Below are positions 28,706 to 37,685 of a DNA stretch of 64,000 nucleotides, one piece after another. This stretch comes from Eubacterium ramulus (GTDB lineage: Bacteria > Bacillota > Clostridia > Lachnospirales > Lachnospiraceae): positions 33,719 through 97,718 of the forward strand of contig NZ_JRFU01000009.1 of assembly GCF_003122485.1 (NCBI RefSeq), in the 5' to 3' direction. Position 1 is the first letter of the stretch; the number at the start of each line of letters is the position of its first letter. Below the pieces are notes generated by a model that saw nothing but the letters and a program-made list of their open reading frames with translations, was not told the DNA's origin and made no database searches. A program made the translations under genes and the position numbers.

Positions 28706-28741
28706 AGGTGTCTTAAGGGGGAATCCTTAAGACACCTTTTT
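28706..28741 (+). terminator. Strong rho-independent terminator
   Basis: A perfect 13-bp stem (aggtgtcttaagg against ccttaagacacct) with a 6-nt loop is followed by a run of T. It ends transcription of the P-loop gene and may also serve the convergent DUF378 gene. Confidence 0.9.
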
Positions 28742-28779
28742 ACTTGACAGGAAATCGTGGATTTTTTCTGTATTTATTT

Positions 28780-28998
28780 TTATGCTTCCTCATCACCGAT
28801 GGATCGGATACGACCAAAAACGCTGATGAGATAAAGTCCACTGATTCCCACAAGCGCATATATGATGCGTGAAATCCAGCTCATGTTGCCAAAAATAAAG
28901 GCAATCAGGTCGAATCGGAAAAATCCGATCAGGCCCCAGTTTACAGCACCGACAATGACAAGTGCCAGCAGGACATTATCCAGACATTTTGTGTTCAT
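28780..28998 (-). CDS. DUF378 family membrane protein
   Basis: This 72-residue membrane protein has two hydrophobic helices. The core VIVGAVNWGLIGFFRFDLIAFIFG is the DUF378 signature; the role is unknown. The ATG at 28996-28998 follows aaggagga; a longer frame to 29040 has no ribosome binding site and is disfavoured. It is the only minus-strand gene between 0.4 and 34 kb. Confidence 0.85.
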   Translation of the reverse strand: MNTKCLDNVLLALVIVGAVNWGLIGFFRFDLIAFIFGNMSWISRIIYALVGISGLYLISVFGRIRSIGDEEA

Positions 28999-29096
28999 AG
29001 CACTTCCTCCTTCTGGAACAAGTATTGCCGGTATGGGCAATTTTTATGCGTGATAACGCATATTTTTTGAAAAATAACGTTGAAAGGAAGACCGAA

Positions 29097-30509
29097 ATGA
29101 AGAAAAAGAAGCGGAAAATAGTACGTTATCGCAGACGCTTTCATCTGAATATCGGCATTATTATATTTTTATTTGTATTTATCTATTTTGTGATCTATCT
29201 GATTTCCTATCTGACACAGAATAATATTTCTGCCTATGAGGTACAGTATGGTCAGATCGCACGAAACAGAACGTATACTGGATTGATTCTCCGTCCGGAG
29301 CAGGTATTCTACAGTCAGAATACCGGAGATATTAATTATTATAAAAAAGAAGGAGACAAAGCAGGATACAATGACCTGATCTGTTCCGTTGATAAGACCG
29401 GAAACATTTCCTCTGAGATTTCTCAGGCAGGACTGGATGCAACGAACCTGTCAAATGATGAATTGTTAAAGATTCAGAATTCCATCACGAATTATGTTTC
29501 CTCTTTTTCCAATATGCAGTTTTATAATGTGTATTCTTTCAAGGAAAATGTGAATGCACAGATTCAGGAGAACCTGTATATCAATGCATTGAACGATCTG
29601 TCCGACCAGACGGATTCTGCAGTTTCACAGAATACATTTTCTTTTGAGCGGACGTCTGTAGATGGTATCCTTGCCTTGTATACCGATGGTTACGAGGATG
29701 TTACAGCAGATTCCTTTACTGCGGATATGTACAATCCGGCATCTTATACGAAGACGAATCTGAAGGGCAATACGCAGATCACATCGGGACAGGCTATGTA
29801 CAAGATCGCTACCAGTGAGAACTGGTCGATCATGGTTCCGGTTACGGATGAGGAAGCAGCGCGTTATCAGGAAGAAATCGGAGAAAATTCGGATTCTTTC
29901 GTTTTGCATGTGAAATTCCGGAAAGATGATACGGAGACAAATGCAACGACTTATATTAAGGATCTGGATGGGCAGAAATTTTTACAGTTGAATCTGAACA
30001 ATTCCATGGTACGCTTTGTGTCAGACCGTTATATAGAAGTGGAACTTGGTTCGGATAAGAACACCGGTCTGAAGATACCAAATTCTGCGATCGTAGAAAA
30101 AGAGTTTCTGGTCGTACCGAAAAAGTATGTCGGAAAAGGGGATAACTCCTCCAGTGACGGTGTGATCAAGATCACAAAGGATAAACGCGGAAAAGAATCC
30201 GCGGAATTTGTATCGATCAATGCGTACGCGGAAACAGACGACAGTTATTATGTATCACAGGATAATCTGTCTGTGGGTGATACGATCCAGATGCCGGACA
30301 GCAGCGAACAGTATTCGCTGAAAGATACGGCAAAGCGAAAAGGTGTTTACAATATGGATAAAGGATATGCGATCTTCAAACAGATTGAGGTCATATCCGA
30401 CAATGAGGAATATTCCGTTGTGCAGAGTGGAACAAAATTTGGTATTTCTCTGTATGATCATATTGCATTGAACGGCAGTGAAGTACAGGAAGGCGATTTC
30501 CTGAATTAG
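29097..30509 (+). CDS. HlyD-like membrane-anchored protein
   Basis: The 470-residue protein has a basic N-terminus, one membrane helix (about residues 17-38) and an extracellular region starting VQYGQIARNRTYTGLILRPEQVF, like the barrel-sandwich edge of membrane-fusion proteins. A central charged helical stretch (about 110-200) and a C-terminal beta-rich region (KIPNSAIVEKEFLVVPKKYV) complete the HlyD-like layout. No transporter lies beside it; it is followed by yggS and sepF, a frequent Clostridia order linking it to the cell envelope or division. The ATG at 29097 follows aaagga. Confidence 0.7.
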   Translation: MKKKKRKIVRYRRRFHLNIGIIIFLFVFIYFVIYLISYLTQNNISAYEVQYGQIARNRTYTGLILRPEQVFYSQNTGDINYYKKEGDKAGYNDLICSVDKTGNISSEISQAGLDATNLSNDELLKIQNSITNYVSSFSNMQFYNVYSFKENVNAQIQENLYINALNDLSDQTDSAVSQNTFSFERTSVDGILALYTDGYEDVTADSFTADMYNPASYTKTNLKGNTQITSGQAMYKIATSENWSIMVPVTDEEAARYQEEIGENSDSFVLHVKFRKDDTETNATTYIKDLDGQKFLQLNLNNSMVRFVSDRYIEVELGSDKNTGLKIPNSAIVEKEFLVVPKKYVGKGDNSSSDGVIKITKDKRGKESAEFVSINAYAETDDSYYVSQDNLSVGDTIQMPDSSEQYSLKDTAKRKGVYNMDKGYAIFKQIEVISDNEEYSVVQSGTKFGISLYDHIALNGSEVQEGDFLN

Positions 30510-30558
30510 CCATAGTTTGTGATAAAGTTATTTGATAATAATCAGGAGGGAAAAATAG

Positions 30559-31251
30559 ATGATCTGTGAAAATTTAAAAGAAGTAGAAGCCAAAATTGAA
30601 GCAGCCTGCAAAAGAGCCGGACGTGACCGCTCAGAAGTAACACTGATCGCAGTCAGTAAGACAAAACCGGTTGAAATGTTAGAGGAAGCATATGGAATCG
30701 GTATCCGGGAATTTGGTGAGAATAAAGTACAGGAAATGATGGATAAATACGAAGTGATGCCAAAAGACATTCACTGGCACATGATCGGACACTTGCAGCG
30801 GAACAAAGTAAAATACCTGATGGGAAAAGCTGCCCTGATCCATTCCGTGGATTCCTTGAGACTTGCAGAGGAGATCAGTGCACAGTCTGTCAAACATGAG
30901 GTGACGACAGACATTCTGATCGAGGTCAATATTGCCGGAGAAGAGACAAAATTTGGTACAGACAGAGAGGAAGCAATCGCGTTGGTAGAAGCTGCTGCAA
31001 AACTTCCGAATATCCACATCTGTGGTTTGATGACGATTGCGCCGTTTGTAGAAAATTCGGAAGATAACCGCAAATATTTTCAGCAAATCCGTCAATTATC
31101 TGTTGACATCAAAGAAAAAAACATTGATAATGTAGACATGCGTATTTTGTCCATGGGTATGACCGGAGACTATGAAGTAGCCATTGAAGAGGGCGCTACT
31201 ATGGTAAGAGTCGGAACCGGCATCTTTGGTGCGCGTAATTATAATATATAA
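30559..31251 (+). CDS. yggS: YggS family PLP homeostasis protein
   Basis: YggS/PLPBP proteins bind pyridoxal phosphate without known catalysis and buffer the cofactor and amino-acid pools. The 230 residues carry the PLP lysine K34 in LIAVSKTKP, then EFGENKVQEM, HWHMIGHLQRNKVKYL and the C-terminal SMGMTGDYEVAIEEGATMVRVGTGIFG. A good aggaggg precedes the start. Placement directly before sepF is conserved in Gram-positive bacteria. Confidence 0.96.
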   Translation: MICENLKEVEAKIEAACKRAGRDRSEVTLIAVSKTKPVEMLEEAYGIGIREFGENKVQEMMDKYEVMPKDIHWHMIGHLQRNKVKYLMGKAALIHSVDSLRLAEEISAQSVKHEVTTDILIEVNIAGEETKFGTDREEAIALVEAAAKLPNIHICGLMTIAPFVENSEDNRKYFQQIRQLSVDIKEKNIDNVDMRILSMGMTGDYEVAIEEGATMVRVGTGIFGARNYNI

Positions 31252-31278
31252 AAGACGTAGATAGGAGATTTTATCAAT

Positions 31279-31833
31279 ATGGGTATGATGGATAAATTTT
31301 TAAATATAATGCGTTTGAATGCAGACGAAGAAGAAGATTTTTACGATGATGACTATTATGATGATGACGATGATGATGATTACTATGAGGAGCCAAAGCG
31401 CAAATCATTCCGTCGTGAGAAAGCACAGCCGGAAGAAGATCCTGCGATCAAATTCTCTGCTGCAAAAGAACAGAAAGCATCTGCAAAATCTAATTCTAAG
31501 GTTACGCCGATGCGTCCATCAAAAAAGAATCAGGGAGGAAATACTGCTATGGAAGTATGTGTGATCAAACCTACATCTGTGGAGGATGCCCGCGAAATTA
31601 CTGAGACATTATTACGTAACCGTACGGTTGTTTTGAATCTGGAAGGAATTGATCTGGAGATTGGACAGAGAATCATTGATTTTACCTCTGGTTCCTGTTT
31701 CGCGATCGATGGAAATTTACAGAAGATTTCCAATTACATATTTATTGTAAGCCCGTCTTCTGTTGACATTTCAGGAGATTTCCAGAGTATTATGGATGCA
31801 TTTGATGCATCTTCTTTACAGACAGATATTTAA
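31279..31833 (+). CDS. sepF: Cell division protein SepF
   Basis: SepF anchors FtsZ to the membrane and bundles its filaments. The 184-residue protein has a short N-terminal amphipathic membrane-binding helix (GMMDKFLNIMRL), a very acidic segment of aspartate and tyrosine (about residues 14-35), a basic linker, and the SepF fold from about 92 (VCVIKPTSVEDAREITETLL to the end) with the typical DFTSGSCFAIDG. It might also substitute for part of the missing Min function in division control, but that is speculation. Confidence 0.93.
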   Translation: MGMMDKFLNIMRLNADEEEDFYDDDYYDDDDDDDYYEEPKRKSFRREKAQPEEDPAIKFSAAKEQKASAKSNSKVTPMRPSKKNQGGNTAMEVCVIKPTSVEDAREITETLLRNRTVVLNLEGIDLEIGQRIIDFTSGSCFAIDGNLQKISNYIFIVSPSSVDISGDFQSIMDAFDASSLQTDI

Positions 31834-31863
31834 TTCGATAGCTGGTGAAATCTATCGAGCAAA

Positions 31864-31897
31864 GAGCCAGTCGCATATGCGTACTGGTTCTTCTTTT
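31864..31897 (+). terminator. Rho-independent terminator after sepF
   Basis: gagccagt and actggttc pair around a gcatatgc core, followed by ttcttttg. A smaller hairpin (tcgatag/ctatcga) lies immediately upstream at about 31835-31859. Confidence 0.7.
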
Positions 31898-32013
31898 GTA
31901 GAAAATGCGAGGAACGAATTGCTTTGCAAAAGTAAGTATCGCATTTTTGACTTTACAGAAACTTAGAATGATAAGTTCCTGAATCATAATGGAAATACAG
32001 GGGGGAACATGTG

Positions 32014-32556
32014 ATGTCCGATACGACAAAATCTGCCGTAAGCAGAGGAAAAAGTGTGATTTTCGCAGTGATCAGCTTTGCGATTTTAGTCGCAGCCGAT
32101 CAGATCACCAAATGGATGGCAGTGCTGCATCTGAAAAATCAGCCTGCAAAAGTACTTATTAACAACGTATTTGAGTTATATTATCTGGAAAACCGTGGTG
32201 CAGCCTTTGGAATTTTTCAGGGAAAACGATTTGCTTTTCTGATTATTACCGTAGTTATTTTACTGGTTCTGGCATATTGCTTCTGGAATATTCCATATAC
32301 CGCAAAATATATGTCTTTGCGCTGTATCATCGTTTTGATCGGAGCCGGAGCAGTCGGCAATTTTATCGACCGTATGAGTAATGGATATGTTGTGGATTTC
32401 TTTTATTTTAAACTGATCAATTTTCCGGTATTTAACGTGGCAGATATTTATGTGACATTGTCAGCTGTTTTCCTGGCGATCCTGCTGCTGTTTAAATACA
32501 AAGAAGAAGATCTGAATGTTCTGGTGAACAGTTTAAAAAAGAGTAGAAAAGGATAA
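32014..32556 (+). CDS. lspA: Lipoprotein signal peptidase LspA
   Basis: LspA removes signal peptides from prolipoproteins after lipidation, so it processes the lipoproteins seen in this window. The 180 residues have four membrane helices, the LENRGAAFGIFQG motif, and the two catalytic aspartates in GNFIDRMSNGYVVDFF and NVADIYVTL. Both GTG at 32011 and ATG at 32014 lie at workable distance from aggggg; the ATG is chosen. A plausible promoter (TTGACT at 31947) precedes it. Confidence 0.95.
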   Translation: MSDTTKSAVSRGKSVIFAVISFAILVAADQITKWMAVLHLKNQPAKVLINNVFELYYLENRGAAFGIFQGKRFAFLIITVVILLVLAYCFWNIPYTAKYMSLRCIIVLIGAGAVGNFIDRMSNGYVVDFFYFKLINFPVFNVADIYVTLSAVFLAILLLFKYKEEDLNVLVNSLKKSRKG

Positions 32557-32563
32557 TGCGTAC

Positions 32564-33499
32564 ATGAGTGATGCGATGTTAGAAGAATATACCGTGGAGG
32601 AAAGCCAGTCCGGAATGCGGTTGGATAAATTTTTGACAGAGATTTATCCGGATCAGACCAGAAGTTTCCTGCAAAAGCTGGTAAAGAGCGGAGAAATTAA
32701 AGTAAATGGAAAGCCGGTGATAAAAGCCGGTTTTGTTGTAGAAGGTGGAGACCAGGTAAGTGCATCCATTCCGACACCACAGGCGGTAGAAATCGAAGCG
32801 GAGAACATTCCGTTGGACATTCTGTATGAGGATGCGGACGTATTGATCGTTAACAAACCGAAGGGAATGGTGGTTCACCCTTCTGCCGGACATTATAGTG
32901 GTACGCTGGTAAATGCCATTATGTATCATTGTGCAGACAGTCTCTCCGGAATCAACGGAGAGATCCGTCCGGGAATCGTACACCGAATCGATATGGACAC
33001 GACCGGTGCACTGATCATCTGCAAAAACGATGCGGCACATGTGGATATCGCGGAGCAGATCAAGGAGCATACCGTTACACGCCGCTATCGTGGAATTGTG
33101 TGCGGTGTCGTCAAAGAGGACGAAGGAACCATAGAAGGCGCCATTGGACGTCATCCGACACAGCGTAAAAAAATGGCAATCAATGAGAAAAACGGAAAAC
33201 CTGCCATTACCCATTATAAAGTGTTGCAGCGTTTTGCAAAATACACTTATATGGAGTTTCGCCTGGAGACGGGACGCACTCATCAGATCCGTGTGCATAT
33301 GGCAAGCATCGGGCATCCGCTTCTTGGGGACGAACTGTATGGAAATCCGAAAAATCTTGCGATGAAGGGATTGCAGGGACAGACGCTGCATGCTATGGTG
33401 ATCGGGTTTGTCCATCCGACCACCCATGAATATATGGAATTTGAAGCTCCGTTGCCGGAGTATTTCCAGAACTTATTGAAAAAACTTCCAAAGCAGTAG
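32564..33499 (+). CDS. rluD: RluD-family 23S rRNA pseudouridine synthase
   Basis: The 311-residue enzyme has an N-terminal S4 RNA-binding domain (about residues 17-75) and a RluA/RluD catalytic domain. The signature HRIDMDTTGALI carries catalytic D143, and TGRTHQIRVHMASIGHPLLGDELYG is also diagnostic. RluD modifies helix 69 of 23S rRNA, the same helix that RlmH methylates; which uridines this paralogue modifies cannot be told from sequence. It is 7 bases downstream of lspA, the common order. Confidence 0.92.
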   Translation: MSDAMLEEYTVEESQSGMRLDKFLTEIYPDQTRSFLQKLVKSGEIKVNGKPVIKAGFVVEGGDQVSASIPTPQAVEIEAENIPLDILYEDADVLIVNKPKGMVVHPSAGHYSGTLVNAIMYHCADSLSGINGEIRPGIVHRIDMDTTGALIICKNDAAHVDIAEQIKEHTVTRRYRGIVCGVVKEDEGTIEGAIGRHPTQRKKMAINEKNGKPAITHYKVLQRFAKYTYMEFRLETGRTHQIRVHMASIGHPLLGDELYGNPKNLAMKGLQGQTLHAMVIGFVHPTTHEYMEFEAPLPEYFQNLLKKLPKQ

Positions 33500-33631
33500 T
33501 GCATCCATGAAAAGTTTAGAAGGATTATTTTGGAAAATTTGTAGGTGAGCAATAGGAACAAATATTTTACAACTTGTGCATTGGAACGGTAAGGAGAAAT
33601 CATTGAATTTTCAGACAAAACAGGTTTACCG

Positions 33632-33660
33632 TTGAGATTTTTGCAAAAATGTAGTATACT
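33632..33660 (+). promoter_or_regulatory. Promoter of the cytidylate-kinase-like gene
   Basis: TTGAGA at 33632-33637, 17-bp spacer, TATACT at 33655-33660; both hexamers match the consensus at five of six positions. The rest of the 33500-33693 gap holds nothing I can identify. Confidence 0.7.
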
Positions 33661-33693
33661 ATAAATAGTAAGTGAAGGAAAGGGGGATTTCCT

Positions 33694-34341
33694 ATGAGAA
33701 ATCTTGTAATTGCAATCGGACGTGAATTTGGAAGCGGCGGAAAAGAAATCGGACAGAAATTGGCTGACCGGTTAAATATAAAATGTTACGACAGTGAATT
33801 ACTTTCTATTGCAGCAAAAAACAGTGGATTCTGCGAGGAAATTTTAAAGAAAAATGATGAGAAACCGACAAACAGCTTTTTATATTCTTTAGTCATGGAT
33901 ACATATTCCATGAGTGGATACACATCAGCCCCGTTTGTAGATATGCCATTGAACCATAAAGTATTCCTGGCACAGTTTGAAGCAATCAAAAAAATAGCAT
34001 CTGAGGAATCCTGTGTTATCGTAGGAAGATGTGCAGATTATGCATTAGCAGGAAATCCGGATTGCGTCAGTGTATTTATTCATGCAGACATGGATTTTCG
34101 TTTAAAGAGAATTAAAGCAGATACCGATAAAGAGTTTAAGGATGATAACAAGGTTATCGATTTTATTAACAAGACAGATAAGAAACGTGCAAATTATTAT
34201 AACTACTACTCCAGCAAGAAATGGGGCGATTCACGCAGTTATGATTTCTGCATCGACAGTTCCGTACTTGGTATTGGTAAAACGGTAGATATGATCATTG
34301 AATATCTGAAGATTCGTTATCCGGATGAAAATATCAAATAA
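33694..34341 (+). CDS. Cytidylate kinase-like family protein
   Basis: This 215-residue P-loop protein belongs to the cytidylate kinase-like family (Cytidylate_kin2). It has IAIGREFGSGGKEIGQKLAD at the N-terminus, where the loop GREFGSGGK replaces the classical Walker A, and VIVGRCADYAL and RLKRIKADTD in the usual places. The real substrate is unknown; a true Cmk of the textbook type is not in this window. It is monocistronic with its own promoter and the terminator at 34401. Confidence 0.82.
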   Translation: MRNLVIAIGREFGSGGKEIGQKLADRLNIKCYDSELLSIAAKNSGFCEEILKKNDEKPTNSFLYSLVMDTYSMSGYTSAPFVDMPLNHKVFLAQFEAIKKIASEESCVIVGRCADYALAGNPDCVSVFIHADMDFRLKRIKADTDKEFKDDNKVIDFINKTDKKRANYYNYYSSKKWGDSRSYDFCIDSSVLGIGKTVDMIIEYLKIRYPDENIK

Positions 34342-34400
34342 TATATGAAAATGTTTAGAATACGCTGCGTGTGACAGAAACGTATTTCAAAACGAAACAT

Positions 34401-34452
34401 AAAGTGCTTTCAGGTAATCCATAAAGGAATGTGATCTGGAAGCACTTTTTTG
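34401..34452 (+). terminator. Terminator between the kinase-like gene and the AraC regulator
   Basis: aaagtgctttcag pairs with ctggaagcacttt (one G-U pair) around a 26-nt loop and is followed by T. With A-rich flanks it may act on both strands, serving the convergent regulator gene. Confidence 0.7.
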
Positions 34453-34468
34453 ATAAGTTATCTTGCAT

Positions 34469-35311
34469 TTATTTGTGCTGATTTCTCCATTCTCTGGGAG
34501 AAACACCGTAAATATTCTTAAAGGCCCGGGAAAAATGCAGCTGATTTTCATATCCGACAGCAGAACCGATATCTGCAATCGACAGAGAAGTCAGTTTCAG
34601 AAGTTCTGCTGCCTTCACCATGCGGTAATTCATGAGAAATTCCTGCGGAGACTGCCCAGTACTTTTCTTGAAAATCTTTCCAAGATAGCTGCGGTTGATA
34701 CCACAGACCGCTGCCACATTTTCAATGGAAATATTATTCTGAAAATTCTGTTCAATATAATTAATCGCCTCTTTAATATAATAGTCACTCATTTTGTTGC
34801 TGGATACTAATTGTGTAGAGTGAGCTGATTGAATCAGATAATCCAAAAACAGGTATAAATGTCCGATGAGGTGAAATGAAGATTCTTTTGGATGATGAGT
34901 GATATATATCAGTTCTTCTGCCAGTTTATCCCGCAGTTCTTTATTGCGCGGATGATAGACTGGTTTATTTTTGGAAAAATCCGTCATACTTAATGCTTCT
35001 GTGATCCGCAATCCGTCAAATTCTACCCAGATATATTCCCATGGTACGTTTGAGTCTGCAATGTAGGTCGTGACCTGTCCAGGAAAAATCATAAATCCCT
35101 GTCCGCTGCGTATTTGGTAAGTTTGCGTTACTCCTTTCGTATCATCTGCCAGCAGAGTTCCTGTTCCAGTAAGAATATAATGAAACAGATAGTGATTGCG
35201 GGCAGCCGGTCCAAAAGAATGTCCTGGATCACATTTTTCGTAGCCATACTGATACAGACACAGGTCAATAAAATTTTCATTTGGAAAAATATGAAATAAA
35301 AGATCAGGCAT
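34469..35311 (-). CDS. AraC-family regulator of the raffinose locus
   Basis: The 280-residue protein has an N-terminal cupin sugar-sensing domain (about residues 30-110: HYLFHYILTGTGTLLADD, GQGFMIFPGQVTTYIAD) and two C-terminal AraC helix-turn-helix units (about 180-280, with VAAVCGINRSYLGKIFKKSTGQSPQEFL and IGSAVGYENQLHFSRAFKNIYGVSPREWR). It is divergent from the sugar-transport operon, as in MsmR/RafR systems, so it most likely activates that operon when the sugar is present. That assignment is by position and family. Confidence 0.88.
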   Translation of the reverse strand: MPDLLFHIFPNENFIDLCLYQYGYEKCDPGHSFGPAARNHYLFHYILTGTGTLLADDTKGVTQTYQIRSGQGFMIFPGQVTTYIADSNVPWEYIWVEFDGLRITEALSMTDFSKNKPVYHPRNKELRDKLAEELIYITHHPKESSFHLIGHLYLFLDYLIQSAHSTQLVSSNKMSDYYIKEAINYIEQNFQNNISIENVAAVCGINRSYLGKIFKKSTGQSPQEFLMNYRMVKAAELLKLTSLSIADIGSAVGYENQLHFSRAFKNIYGVSPREWRNQHK

Positions 35312-35384
35312 TGGAAACTCCCTCCAGAGTATTGCAACTATTATTTAAAAAGTAAAAATATACCATTATGTGACATACATATTG

Positions 35385-35464
35385 ATTATAGCACAATAAA
35401 ACGCATAATGATATAAAAAATGAAAAATGCGGATATTCTAGGTCGCATTTTGAGATGTTACAAT
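35385..35464 (+). promoter_or_regulatory. Divergent promoter region of the raffinose locus
   Basis: A TACAAT -10 at 35459-35464 serves the transport operon but has no proper -35. Instead an 8-bp inverted repeat (aaaatgcg/cgcatttt, 35424-35451) covers that position, as expected for activator-dependent transcription. On the other strand an extended -10 (plus-strand attata at 35385-35390) would drive the regulator. Confidence 0.5.
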
Positions 35465-35502
35465 CATTTTAACAGAAAAAAACAAGAAAGGAAGCAGAAA
35501 AT

Positions 35503-36813
35503 ATGGCGAAAAAGAAACTGATCTGTGGATTGACAGCTCTTCTTCTGGCAGGATGCGGACTGACCGGTCTGATGGGATGCGGAAAACAGGAGACAGCGGC
35601 AGGTAAGACGGAGATTGAAATTGTCTCATACAAAAAAGAAGCAGTAGATACGTTTAATGAGATTGCTGAAAAATTTAATGAAACGCATGATGATATTCAT
35701 TTGACCATTGACTCTCCGAATGAAGCAATGACGATTTTGAAAACACGTTTTATCCGGGAAGATTATCCGGATATCGTTGTCATCGGTGGTGATATGGATT
35801 ACTCCAATTTTTTAGATTCGGATCTTTTTGCTGATATTTCAGATCTTGATGTGCTCAGCGAAACAAAATCCTCCTATCTGGATATGGATAAACAATTGGA
35901 ATTTATCCCGCAGGAGGGGACATACGCGTTGCCATATGTCGCAAACGCGGCAGGTATCCTCTACAATAAGGATCTGTTTGAGGAACATGGATGGAAAGTA
36001 CCTCAGACATGGAGTGAATTTATGGCTCTTTGTGAACAGATTCAGAGCGCGGGCGTTCAGCCGTTATATTTCGGATTTAAAGATACATGGACCTGTCTGG
36101 CTCCATGGAATGCGCTGGCTGTCGGCCTGGCGGATCCGCAGCTTTGCAGTGAAGTAAATAATGGAACGACAACTTTTACAAAGGGGTATGATGAAACGGC
36201 AGAAAAGATAAAAGCGCTGCTTGGCTATGGAGAAGCAAACCCGACTGCTTATAGCTATAACGATGCATGTACGGCATTTGCCCGTGGTCAGTCTGCCATG
36301 TATACTATCGGAAGTTATGCGATTCCACAGATTAAATCTGTTAATCCGGATATGAATATTGGTACCTTTACATTCCCGGCAAATGAGGACGAAGCAGATA
36401 ATGTATTAAACTCCGGCATTGATGTACAGTTTTGTGTTATGAAAGCCTGCAAAAACAAGGAGGCTGCCTACGAGGTATTGCGTTTCCTGTATGAGGACGA
36501 TACAATCCGCACTTATCTGGATGAGCAGGGTGGCATTGCATGTAAACAGGGTGATTTTCCACTTTCTTCTGAACTGGAAGGGGTACGCTCTTATATTGAA
36601 TCCGACCGTATGGCTGACTTTCAGGATCATCACTATCCGAGTGAGATGAGTGTGGATGCCATGATTCAGACGTATCTGCTGGATGACAGCGCAGATACCA
36701 AAAAAACTTTCCTGAACAAATTTGACAAAGACTGGAAGCGATACAATCGGGATCTGATCTGGAAAGTGCAGCAATATAATGAAAAAGAAGGAACATCGGA
36801 GGATACGAAATGA
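35503..36813 (+). CDS. ABC transporter sugar-binding lipoprotein (raffinose type)
   Basis: This family 1 extracellular solute-binding protein captures oligosaccharides for import. The 436 residues start with a lipoprotein signal; the cysteine in LMGCGKQE or the earlier LLAGC would be lipidated. Mature-domain features include EIVSYKKEAVDTFNEIAEKFNE, PYVANAAGILYNKDLFEEHGW and GQSAMYTIGSYAIPQI. Its order before two permeases and AgaSK suggests alpha-galactosides such as raffinose as ligand. Confidence 0.9.
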   Translation: MAKKKLICGLTALLLAGCGLTGLMGCGKQETAAGKTEIEIVSYKKEAVDTFNEIAEKFNETHDDIHLTIDSPNEAMTILKTRFIREDYPDIVVIGGDMDYSNFLDSDLFADISDLDVLSETKSSYLDMDKQLEFIPQEGTYALPYVANAAGILYNKDLFEEHGWKVPQTWSEFMALCEQIQSAGVQPLYFGFKDTWTCLAPWNALAVGLADPQLCSEVNNGTTTFTKGYDETAEKIKALLGYGEANPTAYSYNDACTAFARGQSAMYTIGSYAIPQIKSVNPDMNIGTFTFPANEDEADNVLNSGIDVQFCVMKACKNKEAAYEVLRFLYEDDTIRTYLDEQGGIACKQGDFPLSSELEGVRSYIESDRMADFQDHHYPSEMSVDAMIQTYLLDDSADTKKTFLNKFDKDWKRYNRDLIWKVQQYNEKEGTSEDTK

Positions 36814-37685
36814 AATCAAAAATGACAAATCGGAATAAAACATTCTGGATCATCGCAATTCTGGTCATTGCATTGTTTTTTACATTCAATACCCTTCCGA
36901 TGATCAAAGGTGTGATTTATAGTTTTACCAATTATAAAGGCTATGGTTCTTATGACGTGGTTGGATGGCGCAACTATGTGGATCTGTTTACCGATGCGAG
37001 AGTCGGAAAAAGTTACCTGTTTACTTTTAAATATGCCATCGCCGGAACAATCCTTGTCAATGTATTAAGTTTGCTTCTGGCACTTGGATTAAACAGCAAT
37101 ATCAAAGGCAAGAGCGCGCTGCGTGGTATTTACTTTGTACCGAATATCCTTGGAGGACTGGTGGTCGGCTATATTTTCAGCTTTATCTTTACATACATTC
37201 TTCCTGTCATCGGAAGCGCCTGCCACATCTCTTTCCTGGAAAACAGTATTCTCGCCAGCGAAAAATATGCATGGATTGCGGTACTGATCGTGGGTGTATG
37301 GCAAGCCGTGGCCATGAATACCATCATTTATATTTCGGGATTACAGACTGTTCCGAAAGATGTCTATGAAGCAAGTATGTTGGATGGGGCCAATAAATGG
37401 ACAGAATTTTGGAAAATCACATTTCCACTGATCATGCCGTTTGTATCCATCAATCTGGTGCTCAGCACAAAGAACTTCCTGATGGTATTTGATCAGATCG
37501 TATCCCTGACCCAGGGTGGCCCTGCGCAGAGTACCGAGTCGATTTCTTATCTGATCTACAAAAATGGTATGTCCGGCGGACAGTTCGGATTTCAGAGTGC
37601 AAATGCGGTTTTATTTTTCATCGTGATCGTGGCAATCTCTGTTTTCCAGCTACGGTTTACCAATAAGAAGGAGGAACAGTTATAA
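36810..37685 (+). CDS. ABC transporter permease, MsmF type
   Basis: The 291-residue membrane protein has six helices and the EAA loop YEASMLDGANKWTEFWKITFPLIMP that contacts the ATPase. The start overlaps the binding-protein stop by four bases (ATGA). It pairs with the next permease to form the channel of a CUT1-family sugar importer. Confidence 0.92.
   Translation: MKSKMTNRNKTFWIIAILVIALFFTFNTLPMIKGVIYSFTNYKGYGSYDVVGWRNYVDLFTDARVGKSYLFTFKYAIAGTILVNVLSLLLALGLNSNIKGKSALRGIYFVPNILGGLVVGYIFSFIFTYILPVIGSACHISFLENSILASEKYAWIAVLIVGVWQAVAMNTIIYISGLQTVPKDVYEASMLDGANKWTEFWKITFPLIMPFVSINLVLSTKNFLMVFDQIVSLTQGGPAQSTESISYLIYKNGMSGGQFGFQSANAVLFFIVIVAISVFQLRFTNKKEEQL

Noticed and set aside
32579..33427. 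Long minus-strand open frame (282 codons) inside rluD
   Set aside because: Antisense to a conserved enzyme gene; the composition is that of a reverse-complement shadow.
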